DNA of 15,589 nt. Source: an uncultured candidate division Zixibacteria bacterium (GTDB taxonomy: Bacteria; Zixibacteria; MSB-5A5; GN15; FEB-12). Positions 1 to 7,241 of this stretch are shown in pieces. The DNA lies in assembly GCA_913009765.1 (NCBI GenBank), contig CAJVYT010000049.1:1-15589 (forward strand). The letters run 5' to 3'. Both the position numbers and the translations under genes were made by a program. Under the pieces are notes generated by a model. It ran no database searches. It was not told where the DNA came from and worked only from the letters and a program-made list of their open reading frames with translations. Position 1 is the stretch's first letter. Each line of letters opens with the position of its first letter.

Positions 1-107
1 GGCCACGAGACAGTTTCTCGATACAACCTAGTAGTGTTCAGAGAGGATTGTCAGATGTTTTGTTGAGTTTGATTGTTTATTTATAGTATTTTTTTTTTTT
101 TTTTTTT
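1..107. other. Non-genomic tail outside the P7 adapter
   Basis: Sequence lying outside the library adapter. It ends in an uninterrupted T run (about 91-107) directly abutting the P7 adapter. Flow-cell oligos carry a poly-T spacer, and reads that pass the end of a short template commonly show poly-A, so the T run is expected on this strand. The first 90 bases have no recognisable coding or structural signal and are best treated as read-through noise rather than organism DNA. Confidence 0.85.
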
Positions 108-173
108 CAAGCAGAAGACGGCATACGAGATATATCAGTGTGACTGGAGTTCAGACGTGTGCTCTTCCGATCT
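108..173 (+). other. Illumina P7 / TruSeq-type index adapter (contamination)
   Basis: Positions 108-131 match the P7 primer, which begins CAAGCAGAAGACGGCATACG. Positions 132-139 (ATATCAGT) sit where the index belongs; from memory the reverse complement ACTGATAT is TruSeq index 25. Positions 140-173 match the read-primer part, which begins GTGACTGGAGTTCAG and ends CTCTTCCGATCT. Genomic sequence starts at 174. This is synthetic library DNA and must be trimmed; read on the minus strand it adds a false C-terminus to the permease gene. Confidence 0.99.
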
Positions 174-472
174 AAACCCCGTCCTTTAAATTGTTTATTA
201 ACCAGCAGTGCTAATAGCAGTGCTATTACAGTTGTAACAGGGATTGTACCAAGTACAAAAATAAATGTATTTTTTAATGCAGTCAAAAAAGATTCATCGG
301 TAAGCAGTGCTTTATAATTATCAAAACCAACCCATTGAAATGTTTTGGATAAAAGCTGCTTATCGGTAAATCCTACAATGAACGAATATATAATAGGGTA
401 GAGCCAAAACAACAGGAGAGTTACTATCCAAGGGAGAGCAAGAATAATTGCTGTTGTTTTTTTCTGCTTCAT
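174..472 (-). CDS. Sugar ABC transporter permease, MalF/MsmF type (N-terminal fragment, cut by adapter)
   Basis: Inner-membrane permease of a binding-protein-dependent carbohydrate importer. Ninety-nine genuine residues remain of a protein usually near 290. A basic start (MKQKK) leads into a first helix at about 8-30 with the characteristic PWIVTLLLFWLYPIIYS pattern, then VGFDNYKALL, a standard early motif of MsmF/UgpA-type permeases, and a second helix at about 68-90 followed by the family-typical NKQFKGRG. The conserved EAA loop would lie in the missing part. The start is an ATG (470-472) three bases after the stop of the binding-protein gene, so the two are co-transcribed. A Shine-Dalgarno sequence is not obvious. 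Residue 100 onward in the open frame is adapter translation and does not belong to the protein. The partner permease and ATPase are not in the window. Confidence 0.9.
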
Positions 473-475
473 CGT

Positions 476-1678
476 TTAACGAACGGCTTCAATTTTCTTC
501 CGTGCATCAAGCAGAGCAGTCGCCGGTGGCACATCACCAAACACAGCATTTTCAACAGCTTTTTCAATTATATCTTCATACACAACCCAATTTGGATCGA
601 CCGGAGGATGATTGGCTAATCGTAACTGTTTGATAAATGTTTGCAAATGAGTATTTGATGTAAAGTATTCGTCTTTTGTGGCTGTGTTGCTTGATGGATT
701 GGCAGAACGGTTTGCTTTGCAAAACTTTATTTGATTTTCGGGTGAAGTAATAAAGTCTATGAATTTTCGTGCCGCTTCTTTATGTTTTGAATTATTGTTG
801 ATCGCTAAAAACTCTCCACCCAAAAATGACCGTCCCGGATATTTTTCCCCCGGTATCAGCGTTGAGACCAAATTAAAATCTAATTTTTCATTTTCAATAC
901 GTTTTAATAGCCAGTCGCCTGAAATGACAAATCCAACTTTGCCATCTAAAAAGGCATCTTCAATACCTCGCTGATTGGCAACATATCCACAGGAATCGTT
1001 AAGCTCTTTATAATATTTTAAAGAATTTACTCCATAATCTGATGCGAGCAGGCAAAGACGCTTATCATCGGAAAATATTTGACCGCCAAACGACCAAAAG
1101 AACGGAAGATATTTTTTATATAAACGATGCTTTTCGGGGGCATTAGAACCAAACCCGTAAATCTTTTTAGAGAGAGAATCAACTTTATACACCGCTTCTC
1201 TAAACTGGTCAAATGTTACCGGAGCAAAAGTTTCATCATAACCTGCTTTGGTAAGTAAATCTCTGTTGCCAAATAAAACCCGTGTACCCAAGAACCACGG
1301 TTTGGCATACACTTTATTTTGAAAAGTAGCCATTTCCCAACCTTGATATTCTTTTCGAGCGGCATCATCAACGTTGTATTCAGCCAAATGACCATTCACA
1401 GCAAACTCAGCAATCCAATCAGAACCAAGTTCGACAATATCAGGACCGGTTCCCGAGGCAAAGGCAATGACTATTTTTTCATGACCGTTTGCCCATGTCA
1501 AATCAGTAAGTTCTAAGTTTATATCAGGATTCTGTTTTTCAAAATTTTGTACCATTTCTTCAATGACAGGTTTTATTGACGGGTCAGTCCAAAACTGCCA
1601 CCAACTGATTGTCGTTTTAGCCGAAAGAAGTTGGGCTTGTAAAACTAAGATTGCTATTACTGCACATATTTTTTTCAT
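476..1678 (-). CDS. Extracellular sugar-binding protein (ABC solute-binding family 1)
   Basis: Periplasmic receptor that captures a sugar or oligosaccharide and delivers it to the ABC permease encoded just downstream. The 400 residues are the usual length for MalE/UgpB-like proteins. Residues 1-20 form a Sec signal peptide (MKK, hydrophobic core, LLSA before the likely cleavage) with no lipobox cysteine, so the mature protein should be soluble and periplasmic. The mature N-terminus starts with the family pattern TISWWQFWTDP. Next come the helix pattern VIEEMVQNFEKQNPDINLEL, FASGTGPDIVELGSDWIAEF (about 74-93), the lobe segment DAFLDGKVGFVISGDW (about 242-257) and FLGGEFLAINNNSKHKEAARKF (about 285-306), all typical of the family. 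The start ATG has an AGGAA-like ribosome site (1685-1690) six bases upstream. The substrate cannot be read from sequence. The gene is divergent from the DUF6754 operon. Confidence 0.93.
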   Translation of the reverse strand: MKKICAVIAILVLQAQLLSAKTTISWWQFWTDPSIKPVIEEMVQNFEKQNPDINLELTDLTWANGHEKIVIAFASGTGPDIVELGSDWIAEFAVNGHLAEYNVDDAARKEYQGWEMATFQNKVYAKPWFLGTRVLFGNRDLLTKAGYDETFAPVTFDQFREAVYKVDSLSKKIYGFGSNAPEKHRLYKKYLPFFWSFGGQIFSDDKRLCLLASDYGVNSLKYYKELNDSCGYVANQRGIEDAFLDGKVGFVISGDWLLKRIENEKLDFNLVSTLIPGEKYPGRSFLGGEFLAINNNSKHKEAARKFIDFITSPENQIKFCKANRSANPSSNTATKDEYFTSNTHLQTFIKQLRLANHPPVDPNWVVYEDIIEKAVENAVFGDVPPATALLDARKKIEAVR

Positions 1679-1789
1679 ACTAAATTCCTATTTTTAAGTT
1701 TTTATAAAAATATTAAGATTATCTCATTTTGTAAATATAAAATTTACCGATTTTATATATCTTTTTTTGTTGAACCTGCTGACTAACTC
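1679..1789. promoter_or_regulatory. Divergent AT-rich intergenic region (promoters expected)
   Basis: This 111 bp gap separates the minus-strand sugar transporter from the plus-strand DUF6754 operon, so promoters for both should lie here. It is very AT-rich. On the minus strand a TTTACA followed about 17 bases later by TATTTT could be a poor -35/-10 pair. No convincing plus-strand hexamers or operator palindrome are visible. The assignment rests on gene orientation rather than on clear motifs. Confidence 0.4.
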
Positions 1790-2611
1790 ATGTATGCTGT
1801 ACCTATGTATTTACTCATTGTAGCTCAATCATTATTTAACATTGACAGAATAGCAACATTTGTTATCTCTCTTATTGCTATACTTATAGTGTTATACACG
1901 ACTTATTTTCAAAAAAAAGATAAACAATTTACAATTCGTAAGATAAATGGCTTAAAGGCTGTCGAGGATGCTATCGGGCGAGCGACTGAAATGGCTCGCC
2001 CGATTCTCTATACTCCGGGATGGGGGGGAGATATTCAACGTCCGACAACAATTGCCTCAATGAATATATTAAGTTTTGTTGCTGAAAAAACTTCTCAATA
2101 TGACTGTGATTTAGTTTTTCCCACTCATGACCCGATTATAATGTCAGTTGCTCAAGAAGTTGTCAAAGAAAGTTATTCCCGTTCAGGATACCCTGATAGA
2201 TATAAAAAAGATAATATTTTGTATGTCTCATCATCACAATTTGGCTATGCTGCCGCAGTAGACGGTATTATCAGCCGTACAAAACCTGCATCGATTTTTC
2301 TCTTGGGAACTTTTGAGGCAGAGTCACTTATTTTAGCAGAGACCGGTAATTCCATCAAAGCTATTCAGATAGCAGGTACTGATTCTACTATTCAATTATC
2401 ATTTTTTATCGTTGCCTGTGATTATACTTTAATTGGTGAAGAACTATTTGCCGCATCAGGTTATTTAAGCGGTAATAAATCTATTCTTGCATCGGTTCAG
2501 GCACAGGACATTATGAAAATAATCATCGCCGTTTTTATTTTGACAGCTGTCATCTGGGCGTCTGTGGAAGCACTTAGCGGTAATCCCTTATCATACTGGT
2601 GGAAATTATAA
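1790..2611 (+). CDS. DUF6754 domain membrane-anchored protein
   Basis: A protein of unknown function, 273 residues. A membrane helix at about 22-40 is followed by a strongly basic stretch (QKKDKQFTIRK), placing the next domain in the cytoplasm by the positive-inside rule. A soluble alpha/beta domain spans about 50-236 and a second helix lies at about 241-261. Blocks I recognise as the DUF6754 pattern are GLKAVEDAIGRATEMARPIL (54-73), VAQEVVKESYSRSGYPD (110-126), FGYAAAVDGIISRTKPA (141-157), FEAESLILAETGN (175-187) and IQIAGTDS...CDYTLIGEELFAAS (192-223). It opens a five-gene operon whose next three members are membrane proteins. No Shine-Dalgarno precedes ATG 1790; an in-frame ATG at 1805 is an alternative. 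The conserved AETGN and GTDS/GEEL motifs hint at a binding or catalytic pocket, but no activity is known to me. Confidence 0.8.
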   Translation: MYAVPMYLLIVAQSLFNIDRIATFVISLIAILIVLYTTYFQKKDKQFTIRKINGLKAVEDAIGRATEMARPILYTPGWGGDIQRPTTIASMNILSFVAEKTSQYDCDLVFPTHDPIIMSVAQEVVKESYSRSGYPDRYKKDNILYVSSSQFGYAAAVDGIISRTKPASIFLLGTFEAESLILAETGNSIKAIQIAGTDSTIQLSFFIVACDYTLIGEELFAASGYLSGNKSILASVQAQDIMKIIIAVFILTAVIWASVEALSGNPLSYWWKL

Positions 2612-3231
2612 TGAACCGACAAATACCTCTAATTGTCTGCTTCTCATTTGGTGTGGTAATGTTTTTACAATATTTCTCTAACCATACTGTTGCACGCACT
2701 ATGAATTTAGCAATTTTGGACTACTGGCAAATTATTTTCGCTTTTACATTACTGCTTGGGGTCGTCAGCTATATAAAAGTTAATATGACAAAAATATCAC
2801 GAGGCATAGACCGACCGTTTTTAATAGTCGGACTTTTGGGTATGATTTCCATGCCGATTATGGCTTTAATATGGGGAATCAAAGCTGACTCTCCTTTTAT
2901 GTGGATGTTTGAAAACGTGCAGACTCCGATGGCATCAACAGTGTTTGCTCTGCTTGCTTTTTTTGTCGCATCGGCATCTTTTAGAGGATTTAGAGCGAGG
3001 TCAGCACAAGCCTCCATACTGTTAGGAGCTGCTCTGATAATTTTGCTTTCACGCTCCAATTTACCGATTCCTTATGCTGAACATCTTTCTGAGTTTGCCG
3101 ATTGGATTCGCAACTATCCGTCAATGTCTGCCCGCCGAGCAATTCTTATCGGCATCGGTCTTGGTTCACTGACAACATCACTGCGAGTTATTCTTGGTAT
3201 AGAAAGAACTTGGCTGGGAGGAGAGAACTAA
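2611..3231 (+). CDS. Six-helix membrane protein, member of DUF6754 operon
   Basis: Integral membrane protein of unknown function, 206 residues. Predicted helices lie at about 5-22, 38-56, 69-89, 104-123, 131-147 and 176-195. The recognisable block is STVFALLAFFVASASFRGFRAR (109-130), which joins helix 4 to a basic cytoplasmic loop; ARRAILIGIGLGSLTTSLRVILGIERTWLGG (174-204) near the C-terminus looks like the family signature. I chose the ATG at 2611 because it overlaps the previous stop as TAATG and has GGTGGA (2598-2603) just upstream. An in-frame GTG at 2599 would add four residues and is less likely. The overlap implies translational coupling with the DUF6754 gene. I know of no assigned function; a structural or channel-like subunit of the same complex is an inference. 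Confidence 0.8.
   Translation: MNRQIPLIVCFSFGVVMFLQYFSNHTVARTMNLAILDYWQIIFAFTLLLGVVSYIKVNMTKISRGIDRPFLIVGLLGMISMPIMALIWGIKADSPFMWMFENVQTPMASTVFALLAFFVASASFRGFRARSAQASILLGAALIILLSRSNLPIPYAEHLSEFADWIRNYPSMSARRAILIGIGLGSLTTSLRVILGIERTWLGGEN
3216..3221 (+). promoter_or_regulatory. Ribosome binding site GGGAGG
   Basis: Strong Shine-Dalgarno at the end of the preceding gene, nine bases before ATG 3231. It fixes that ATG as the start of the next protein rather than upstream codons in the same open frame, and supports translational coupling across the TAATG overlap. Confidence 0.7.
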
Positions 3232-4037
3232 TGCAGCTGCTTCCGAGACATTATGTCTTCCTTGGACTTTTTCTCTTAATTGGTATAACGATGGTGTTAG
3301 ATATACCTGTTGATGTTGATGTTTCTCCTTATACAAAGCAAATGTACGCTTATATTGATTCTATCCCTGAAGGCTCAACGCTTATTATCTCTTTTGACCA
3401 CGAAGCATCATCACTTCCGGAAATTCGACCGATAGCTTTGGCTGTATTACGGCATACCTTTCAAAAAAACTTAAAACTGATTGGAGTTTCGCTCTATCCC
3501 GAAGGAACCCTTATCGGATACCGTTTAATAAACAATGTTGCCAAAGAATACAAAAAAACGTATGGTAACGATTTTGTCTATCTCGGATTTCGTCCTCAAT
3601 ATATAGCCGCTATTCTCGCGATGGGGGAATCAATTGAAAAAACGTATCCGCAGGATTATCTTGGTAATGATTATAAATCTTTACCGATGCTGTCAAAAAT
3701 ACAAAATTACGATGATATCAAAGCAGTTATTTCTATCGCTGACGGTTCCCTGACTACTCATTGGATTGAATACGGCGGACAGTTTAATGTGAAGGTACTC
3801 GGTGCAGTCACCGCAGCAATGGTGACAACGTACGACCCATATCTTGCTTCACATCAGATGACTGCCATGATTGGCGGTTTGCGTGGAGCCGCTGAATATG
3901 AAAAACTGCTTGGTATGAAAGGCGGAGGCTCAAGAGGAATGCTGGCTCAATCGGCTGCTCATTTATATGTTATTTTTTTAATTGTGCTTGGAAATATCTT
4001 CTACTTTAGGTCTCGAAAAAAACGGGGAACAAGCTAA
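3231..4037 (+). CDS. Two-helix anchored protein with large extracytoplasmic domain, DUF6754 operon
   Basis: Conserved protein of unknown function, 268 residues from ATG 3231. The same frame is open further upstream to 3102, but that part lies inside the previous gene; the TAATG overlap and strong ribosome site set the start. One helix is at about 8-24 and one at about 244-260, followed by a very basic tail (FRSRKKRGTS) that should be cytoplasmic. With two helices the roughly 215-residue middle domain should then lie outside the cytoplasm. Recognisable blocks are LIISFDHEASSLPEIRPIAL (51-70), VLRHTFQKNLKLIGVSLYPEG (72-92), YGNDFVYLGFRPQ (111-123), KIQNYDDIKAVISIADG (146-162) and MIGGLRGAAEYEKLLG (203-218). 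The pattern is familiar from uncharacterised proteins next to DUF6754 genes, with no known activity. It could be a ligand- or partner-binding subunit; that is inference. Confidence 0.8.
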   Translation: MQLLPRHYVFLGLFLLIGITMVLDIPVDVDVSPYTKQMYAYIDSIPEGSTLIISFDHEASSLPEIRPIALAVLRHTFQKNLKLIGVSLYPEGTLIGYRLINNVAKEYKKTYGNDFVYLGFRPQYIAAILAMGESIEKTYPQDYLGNDYKSLPMLSKIQNYDDIKAVISIADGSLTTHWIEYGGQFNVKVLGAVTAAMVTTYDPYLASHQMTAMIGGLRGAAEYEKLLGMKGGGSRGMLAQSAAHLYVIFLIVLGNIFYFRSRKKRGTS

Positions 4038-4651
4038 TGGATATTTCAACAATCATTGCAGGACTGCTCACTCTGACAATATTCACTTTTCTCTATAAAG
4101 ATAACCCTTTGTATAAAATGGCAGAATCTTTATTGATTGGTGTGTCTATTGGTTATGTTCTTGTTATAACTTGGACAAACACTTTGATGGATATGCTTTT
4201 TGAACCTCTGTTTTCTAATGCCGAATTGTCGCTTATCATTCCATTATTATTAGGTATTTTCATGCTCGGACGTTTTTCAAATAAAACAGTCGCACTTTCT
4301 CGTATTCCGATAGCAGTGATGATTGGCTCAGGGGCAGGAATTGCAATTCCTACTATGCTGTATAATCGCACAATCAAACAACTTTCCGCATCGGTCATGC
4401 CAATATTTACTGATAGTGGAGGATTCAATATTTCAGGTATTATTGTCATAGTCGGGCTTCTTGCTACATTATCATATTTTTATTTCAGTAGAGAACATAA
4501 AGGCAAATTTGGTGTATTTGCCAAACTCGGTACATATTTTCTCATGCTGTTTTTCGGCACAACATTTGGCTACACAGTCATGTCCCGCATGTCAACATTT
4601 ATCGGTCGGATGGAATTCCTTCTCTCTGACTTCCTCAAGATTACACACTAA
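4037..4651 (+). CDS. Second six-helix membrane protein, DUF6754 operon
   Basis: Integral membrane protein of unknown function, 204 residues. Predicted helices lie at about 3-20, 28-46, 62-78, 91-109, 131-150 and 158-181. Recognisable blocks are FLYKDNPLYKMAESLLIGVSIGY (18-40) and LGTYFLMLFFGTTFGYTVMSRMSTFIGRMEFLL (164-196), which resemble the fourth member of DUF6754-linked clusters as I recall them. The start ATG overlaps the stop of the previous gene (TAATG), the third such junction in a row. It does not resemble the other six-helix protein in this operon, so the two are not an obvious duplication. No catalytic or transport signature known to me is visible. Confidence 0.78.
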   Translation: MDISTIIAGLLTLTIFTFLYKDNPLYKMAESLLIGVSIGYVLVITWTNTLMDMLFEPLFSNAELSLIIPLLLGIFMLGRFSNKTVALSRIPIAVMIGSGAGIAIPTMLYNRTIKQLSASVMPIFTDSGGFNISGIIVIVGLLATLSYFYFSREHKGKFGVFAKLGTYFLMLFFGTTFGYTVMSRMSTFIGRMEFLLSDFLKITH

Positions 4652-4655
4652 TAGT

Positions 4656-4784
4656 ATGACTTGTCCAAAATGCAAAACTTCTATGGTTGAGGAAAAACGT
4701 TCTTTTCATAAACAACGCAAATGGATTTGTCCAAAATGCGGCTATATTCGATTTCAGCAATTTAAAAAATCTCCCCAAAAGTAA
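4656..4784 (+). CDS. Small two-CPxC zinc-ribbon protein (42 aa)
   Basis: A micro-protein of 42 residues with four cysteines arranged as two CPKC knuckles: C3-P-K-C6 and C25-P-K-C28-G-Y, separated by 18 residues with a basic middle (EEKRSFHKQRKW). This is a classic zinc-ribbon layout that should bind one Zn(II). The start is ATG 4656, four bases after the stop of the upstream membrane gene; the open frame also extends upstream to 4461, but that part overlaps the membrane gene and is not credible protein. The tail is basic (QQFKKSPQK), so nucleic-acid or ribosome contact is possible, as is a role with the membrane operon. Ribosome binding would rely on coupling, since no Shine-Dalgarno is seen. 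The cysteine spacing makes chance unlikely. Confidence 0.75.
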   Translation: MTCPKCKTSMVEEKRSFHKQRKWICPKCGYIRFQQFKKSPQK

Positions 4785-5005
4785 TTATTTTAATAACTCT
4801 TTGAATATATTTTCGTACAGTCAGTATATCATGTAAGATTATATAGATAGTGCAATTAGAATATTTGACAAACAGGGAAAATTTATTGAACACAAAGAAC
4901 CTTTTCTTAAAAAAATATTTCGACTCTTATTTTTATTTTAGTTGATTTATTTGAGAAATGAAAGTATAAACTAACTTAATAAATTTATGGAATGAGATAA
5001 AATGT
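4785..5005 (+). promoter_or_regulatory. AT-rich leader/promoter region of the ABC exporter operon
   Basis: Intergenic stretch between the zinc-ribbon gene and natA. TTGACA at 4865-4870 is a consensus -35, but no good -10 is found 16-18 bases downstream, so the promoter is not pinned. There is no convincing terminator hairpin for the preceding operon. An open frame without a start codon (4837-4941) is treated as a separate observation. Confidence 0.35.
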
Positions 5006-5935
5006 ATGCTGTTAGAACTCAAAAATATTCGTAAAGAATACGAAGACAAAGTTGCTGTTGATTCGCTCTCTTTAGAAATTCCAAAAGGAGTAATCTACGG
5101 TATTATCGGACCAAATGGTGCCGGTAAAACTACTACTATCCGTATGGTTATGAATATCACGATTCCCGATTCAGGTGAAATTCTTTTTGAAAGAAAACAA
5201 GTAGATGAAACTTTCAGAGACAGAGTCGGCTATCTCCCTGAAGAACGCGGTTTATATAAAAAAATGACACTAACTGAAGTTGTCAATTATATGGCTGCTT
5301 TAAAAGATTATCCGTCATCAAAAGTGAAAGAAAAATTAGACTATTGGCTCAAAAGAGTCGATTTATTAGAATACAAAGACAAAAAAGTTGAAGAACTCTC
5401 AAAAGGCATGCAGCAGAAACTTCAATTTATTACTACTATTATCCATGAGCCGGAAATAATTATTTTAGATGAAATATTCTCTGGTTTAGACCCTCTTAAT
5501 ATAGAACTTATAAAAGATATTATTATGGATTTAAAAAGAGACGGGAAAACAATTCTTTTTTCTACACACGTCATGGAACAAGCTGAAAAACTGTGTGATA
5601 ATCTGTGTATGATTTCTCAAGGGCAGAAAGTCTTAGATGGTACTCTCACTGAAATCAAATCTAAATTTGGTAAAAATTCAATTCAGATAAGCATTGAAGG
5701 TGATGGTCAATTCATAAAAGAATTACCGGGCGTGAAATCATTTAGAGAAACTAATAACTATATTGAAATTAAAATAGATACACATTCTGATACAAATCAA
5801 ATCTTAAAATCTGTTGTTGATAAAGTTTTAGTAAAAAGATTTGAAATAGTAGAACCTTCATTATACGAGATATTTATAGAGACTGCCAATGCCGACCCAA
5901 GCGATTTTAGCAAAATGGGGGGACAGCATGCATAA
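5006..5935 (+). CDS. ABC exporter ATPase, NatA type
   Basis: Nucleotide-binding subunit that drives the ABC-2 permease encoded immediately downstream; in NatA/NatB the known role is Na+ extrusion, but relatives export other substrates. All ATPase motifs are intact over 309 residues: Walker A GPNGAGKTT (35-43), the NatA-like YLPEERGLY in the Q-loop region (76-84), signature LSKGMQQK (131-138), Walker B IIILDE (151-156) with D-loop SGLD (159-162), and switch histidine in STH (186-188). A C-terminal extension of about 90 residues is typical for this group. The start is ATG 5006, giving MLLELKNIRKEY, where family members begin; ATG 5002 is in another frame. Its end overlaps the permease start by eight bases, so the two are coupled. 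About 220 bp of AT-rich DNA upstream should carry the promoter. Confidence 0.93.
   Translation: MLLELKNIRKEYEDKVAVDSLSLEIPKGVIYGIIGPNGAGKTTTIRMVMNITIPDSGEILFERKQVDETFRDRVGYLPEERGLYKKMTLTEVVNYMAALKDYPSSKVKEKLDYWLKRVDLLEYKDKKVEELSKGMQQKLQFITTIIHEPEIIILDEIFSGLDPLNIELIKDIIMDLKRDGKTILFSTHVMEQAEKLCDNLCMISQGQKVLDGTLTEIKSKFGKNSIQISIEGDGQFIKELPGVKSFRETNNYIEIKIDTHSDTNQILKSVVDKVLVKRFEIVEPSLYEIFIETANADPSDFSKMGGQHA
5917..5923 (+). promoter_or_regulatory. Purine-rich ribosome site for the permease
   Basis: GGGGGGA four bases before ATG 5928. It supports that ATG over the in-frame ATG at 5889, which would add 13 residues inside the ATPase gene. The spacing is short, so this is moderate rather than strong evidence. 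Confidence 0.5.
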
Positions 5936-7238
5936 ATTTTTTATAGTGTTCAAACATGAGTATACGCAAGTTGTAAAGAAAAAATCTTTCCTTATCGGCT
6001 TAATTATTACTCCATTATTTTTGGGACTGATGATGTTTGGTCCTGCCATGCTTGCCAAACAAAAATCATCTACTACTGAACATTTGGCAGTTATCGACCA
6101 AAGTAATGAGAATATAGGTAATGAGTTTGTCGAAAGCATTGCTAATTATCAACTCGAAGATTCAACCACAGCGTACTATAACGTAGATAAAGTATTTGAA
6201 ATTGATACATCAAATACAGAACAATTTAACAGAATAAACGATTCTCTTAAAAATCTTATTATAGAAAAAGATTTAAAATACCTCTTGGTAGTAACTCCTT
6301 TGGCTTTAACAACTGATTCAGGTATTTATATTGTCTCATCTGCTGATAATATTGTCACCTACAGCAGGTTCCGATGGCAGCTTTCAAGAATTATTTCTTC
6401 AAAGCGATTAGAACTTTCAGAGATAAACATACCAATTGATTCTGTCTTAAATATGACTCAGAGAATTGACCTTGTAACAAAAGATCTCAAAGGGACAACA
6501 GTTTCACTTGAGAAGAAATTTTTCATTGCTTTTATTTTTGTTATGATGATTTATATGCTGATTCTTATTAATGGTCAAATGGTCATGCGGTCTGTTATTG
6601 ATGAAAAGAACTCTCGCATCATGGAAGTCCTGGTCTCTTCAGTAACACCTTTTCAACTTATGCTGGGTAAAATATTTGGGTTAGGAGCGGCAACACTTAC
6701 ACAGGTTTTAATCTGGATAATTGCAGGATTAACATTTGCGACATTTGGTTCTGGCATGAGTGGCAATCAAACAATACAGGACATAATTTTCAATCCTTAT
6801 TTGCTTATTTATTTTGTTATATTTTTCATACTTGGATTTTTATTATATTCAACTCTCTTTGCACTTCTTGGAGCGGTAGTAAGTAATGAAAAAGAAGCTC
6901 AGAATTTCTTGTTCCCTATAGTGATGTGCTTGATTCTACCTATTGTTATAGGAATGTATATAATTCAGGATCCAAATTCATTAGTTGCCCGTATATTATC
7001 TTTTATTCCTCTGTTTACTCCTACAATGATGGTACTTCGGTTGAACATTATTATCCCATCACTGATGAGTAACAGTTTCTTCCAGCCGGCATTTTATGAA
7101 GCAACATTAGCTGTTATTGTTTTGGCTTGTTCGGTAGTTGGTGTAATCTGGCTTACCGCTAAAATATTTAGAGTTGGAATTTTAATGCACGGTAAACGGG
7201 TTACTTTACCGGAAATAATTAAATGGGTCAAATATTAA
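5928..7238 (+). CDS. ABC-2 exporter permease, NatB type
   Basis: Membrane subunit of the exporter whose ATPase precedes it, 436 residues from ATG 5928. The layout is that of NatB/YhaP: a basic N-terminus (FFIVFKHEYTQVVKKKSF), a first helix at about 21-42, an extracytoplasmic domain of about 150 residues, then a cluster of helices at about 198-217, 240-263, 281-309, 321-345, 352-372 and 400-422. The loop MRSVIDEKNSRIMEVLVSSV (210-229) is the family hallmark, the coupling region that meets the ATPase. VVSNEKEAQNFLFPI (327-341) is also typical. The start overlaps the ATPase stop by eight bases. The frame is open upstream to 5889, but the family N-terminus and the G-rich ribosome site favour 5928. 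The exported substrate cannot be inferred; NatB homology suggests Na+ or an antibiotic or peptide-like compound. Confidence 0.9.
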   Translation: MHKFFIVFKHEYTQVVKKKSFLIGLIITPLFLGLMMFGPAMLAKQKSSTTEHLAVIDQSNENIGNEFVESIANYQLEDSTTAYYNVDKVFEIDTSNTEQFNRINDSLKNLIIEKDLKYLLVVTPLALTTDSGIYIVSSADNIVTYSRFRWQLSRIISSKRLELSEINIPIDSVLNMTQRIDLVTKDLKGTTVSLEKKFFIAFIFVMMIYMLILINGQMVMRSVIDEKNSRIMEVLVSSVTPFQLMLGKIFGLGAATLTQVLIWIIAGLTFATFGSGMSGNQTIQDIIFNPYLLIYFVIFFILGFLLYSTLFALLGAVVSNEKEAQNFLFPIVMCLILPIVIGMYIIQDPNSLVARILSFIPLFTPTMMVLRLNIIIPSLMSNSFFQPAFYEATLAVIVLACSVVGVIWLTAKIFRVGILMHGKRVTLPEIIKWVKY

Positions 7239-7241
7239 AAA

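Noticed and set aside
1..107. Poly-T tract as a biological terminator or origin
   Set aside because: It directly abuts the P7 adapter and lies outside the genomic insert.
2599..2611. GTG at 2599 as the start of the first six-helix protein
   Set aside because: The ATG at 2611 forms a TAATG overlap like the next two junctions and has a GGTGGA ribosome site just upstream.
4461..4655. Longer 107-residue version of the zinc-ribbon protein
   Set aside because: The extra N-terminal part lies wholly inside the upstream membrane gene in another frame and reads as shadow sequence; the conserved part begins at ATG 4656.
1790..5012. ATGTATGCTGT occurring at the starts of two operons (1790 and 5002)
   Set aside because: An 11-base match in AT-rich DNA; it is read in different frames in the two genes and nothing around it is shared.
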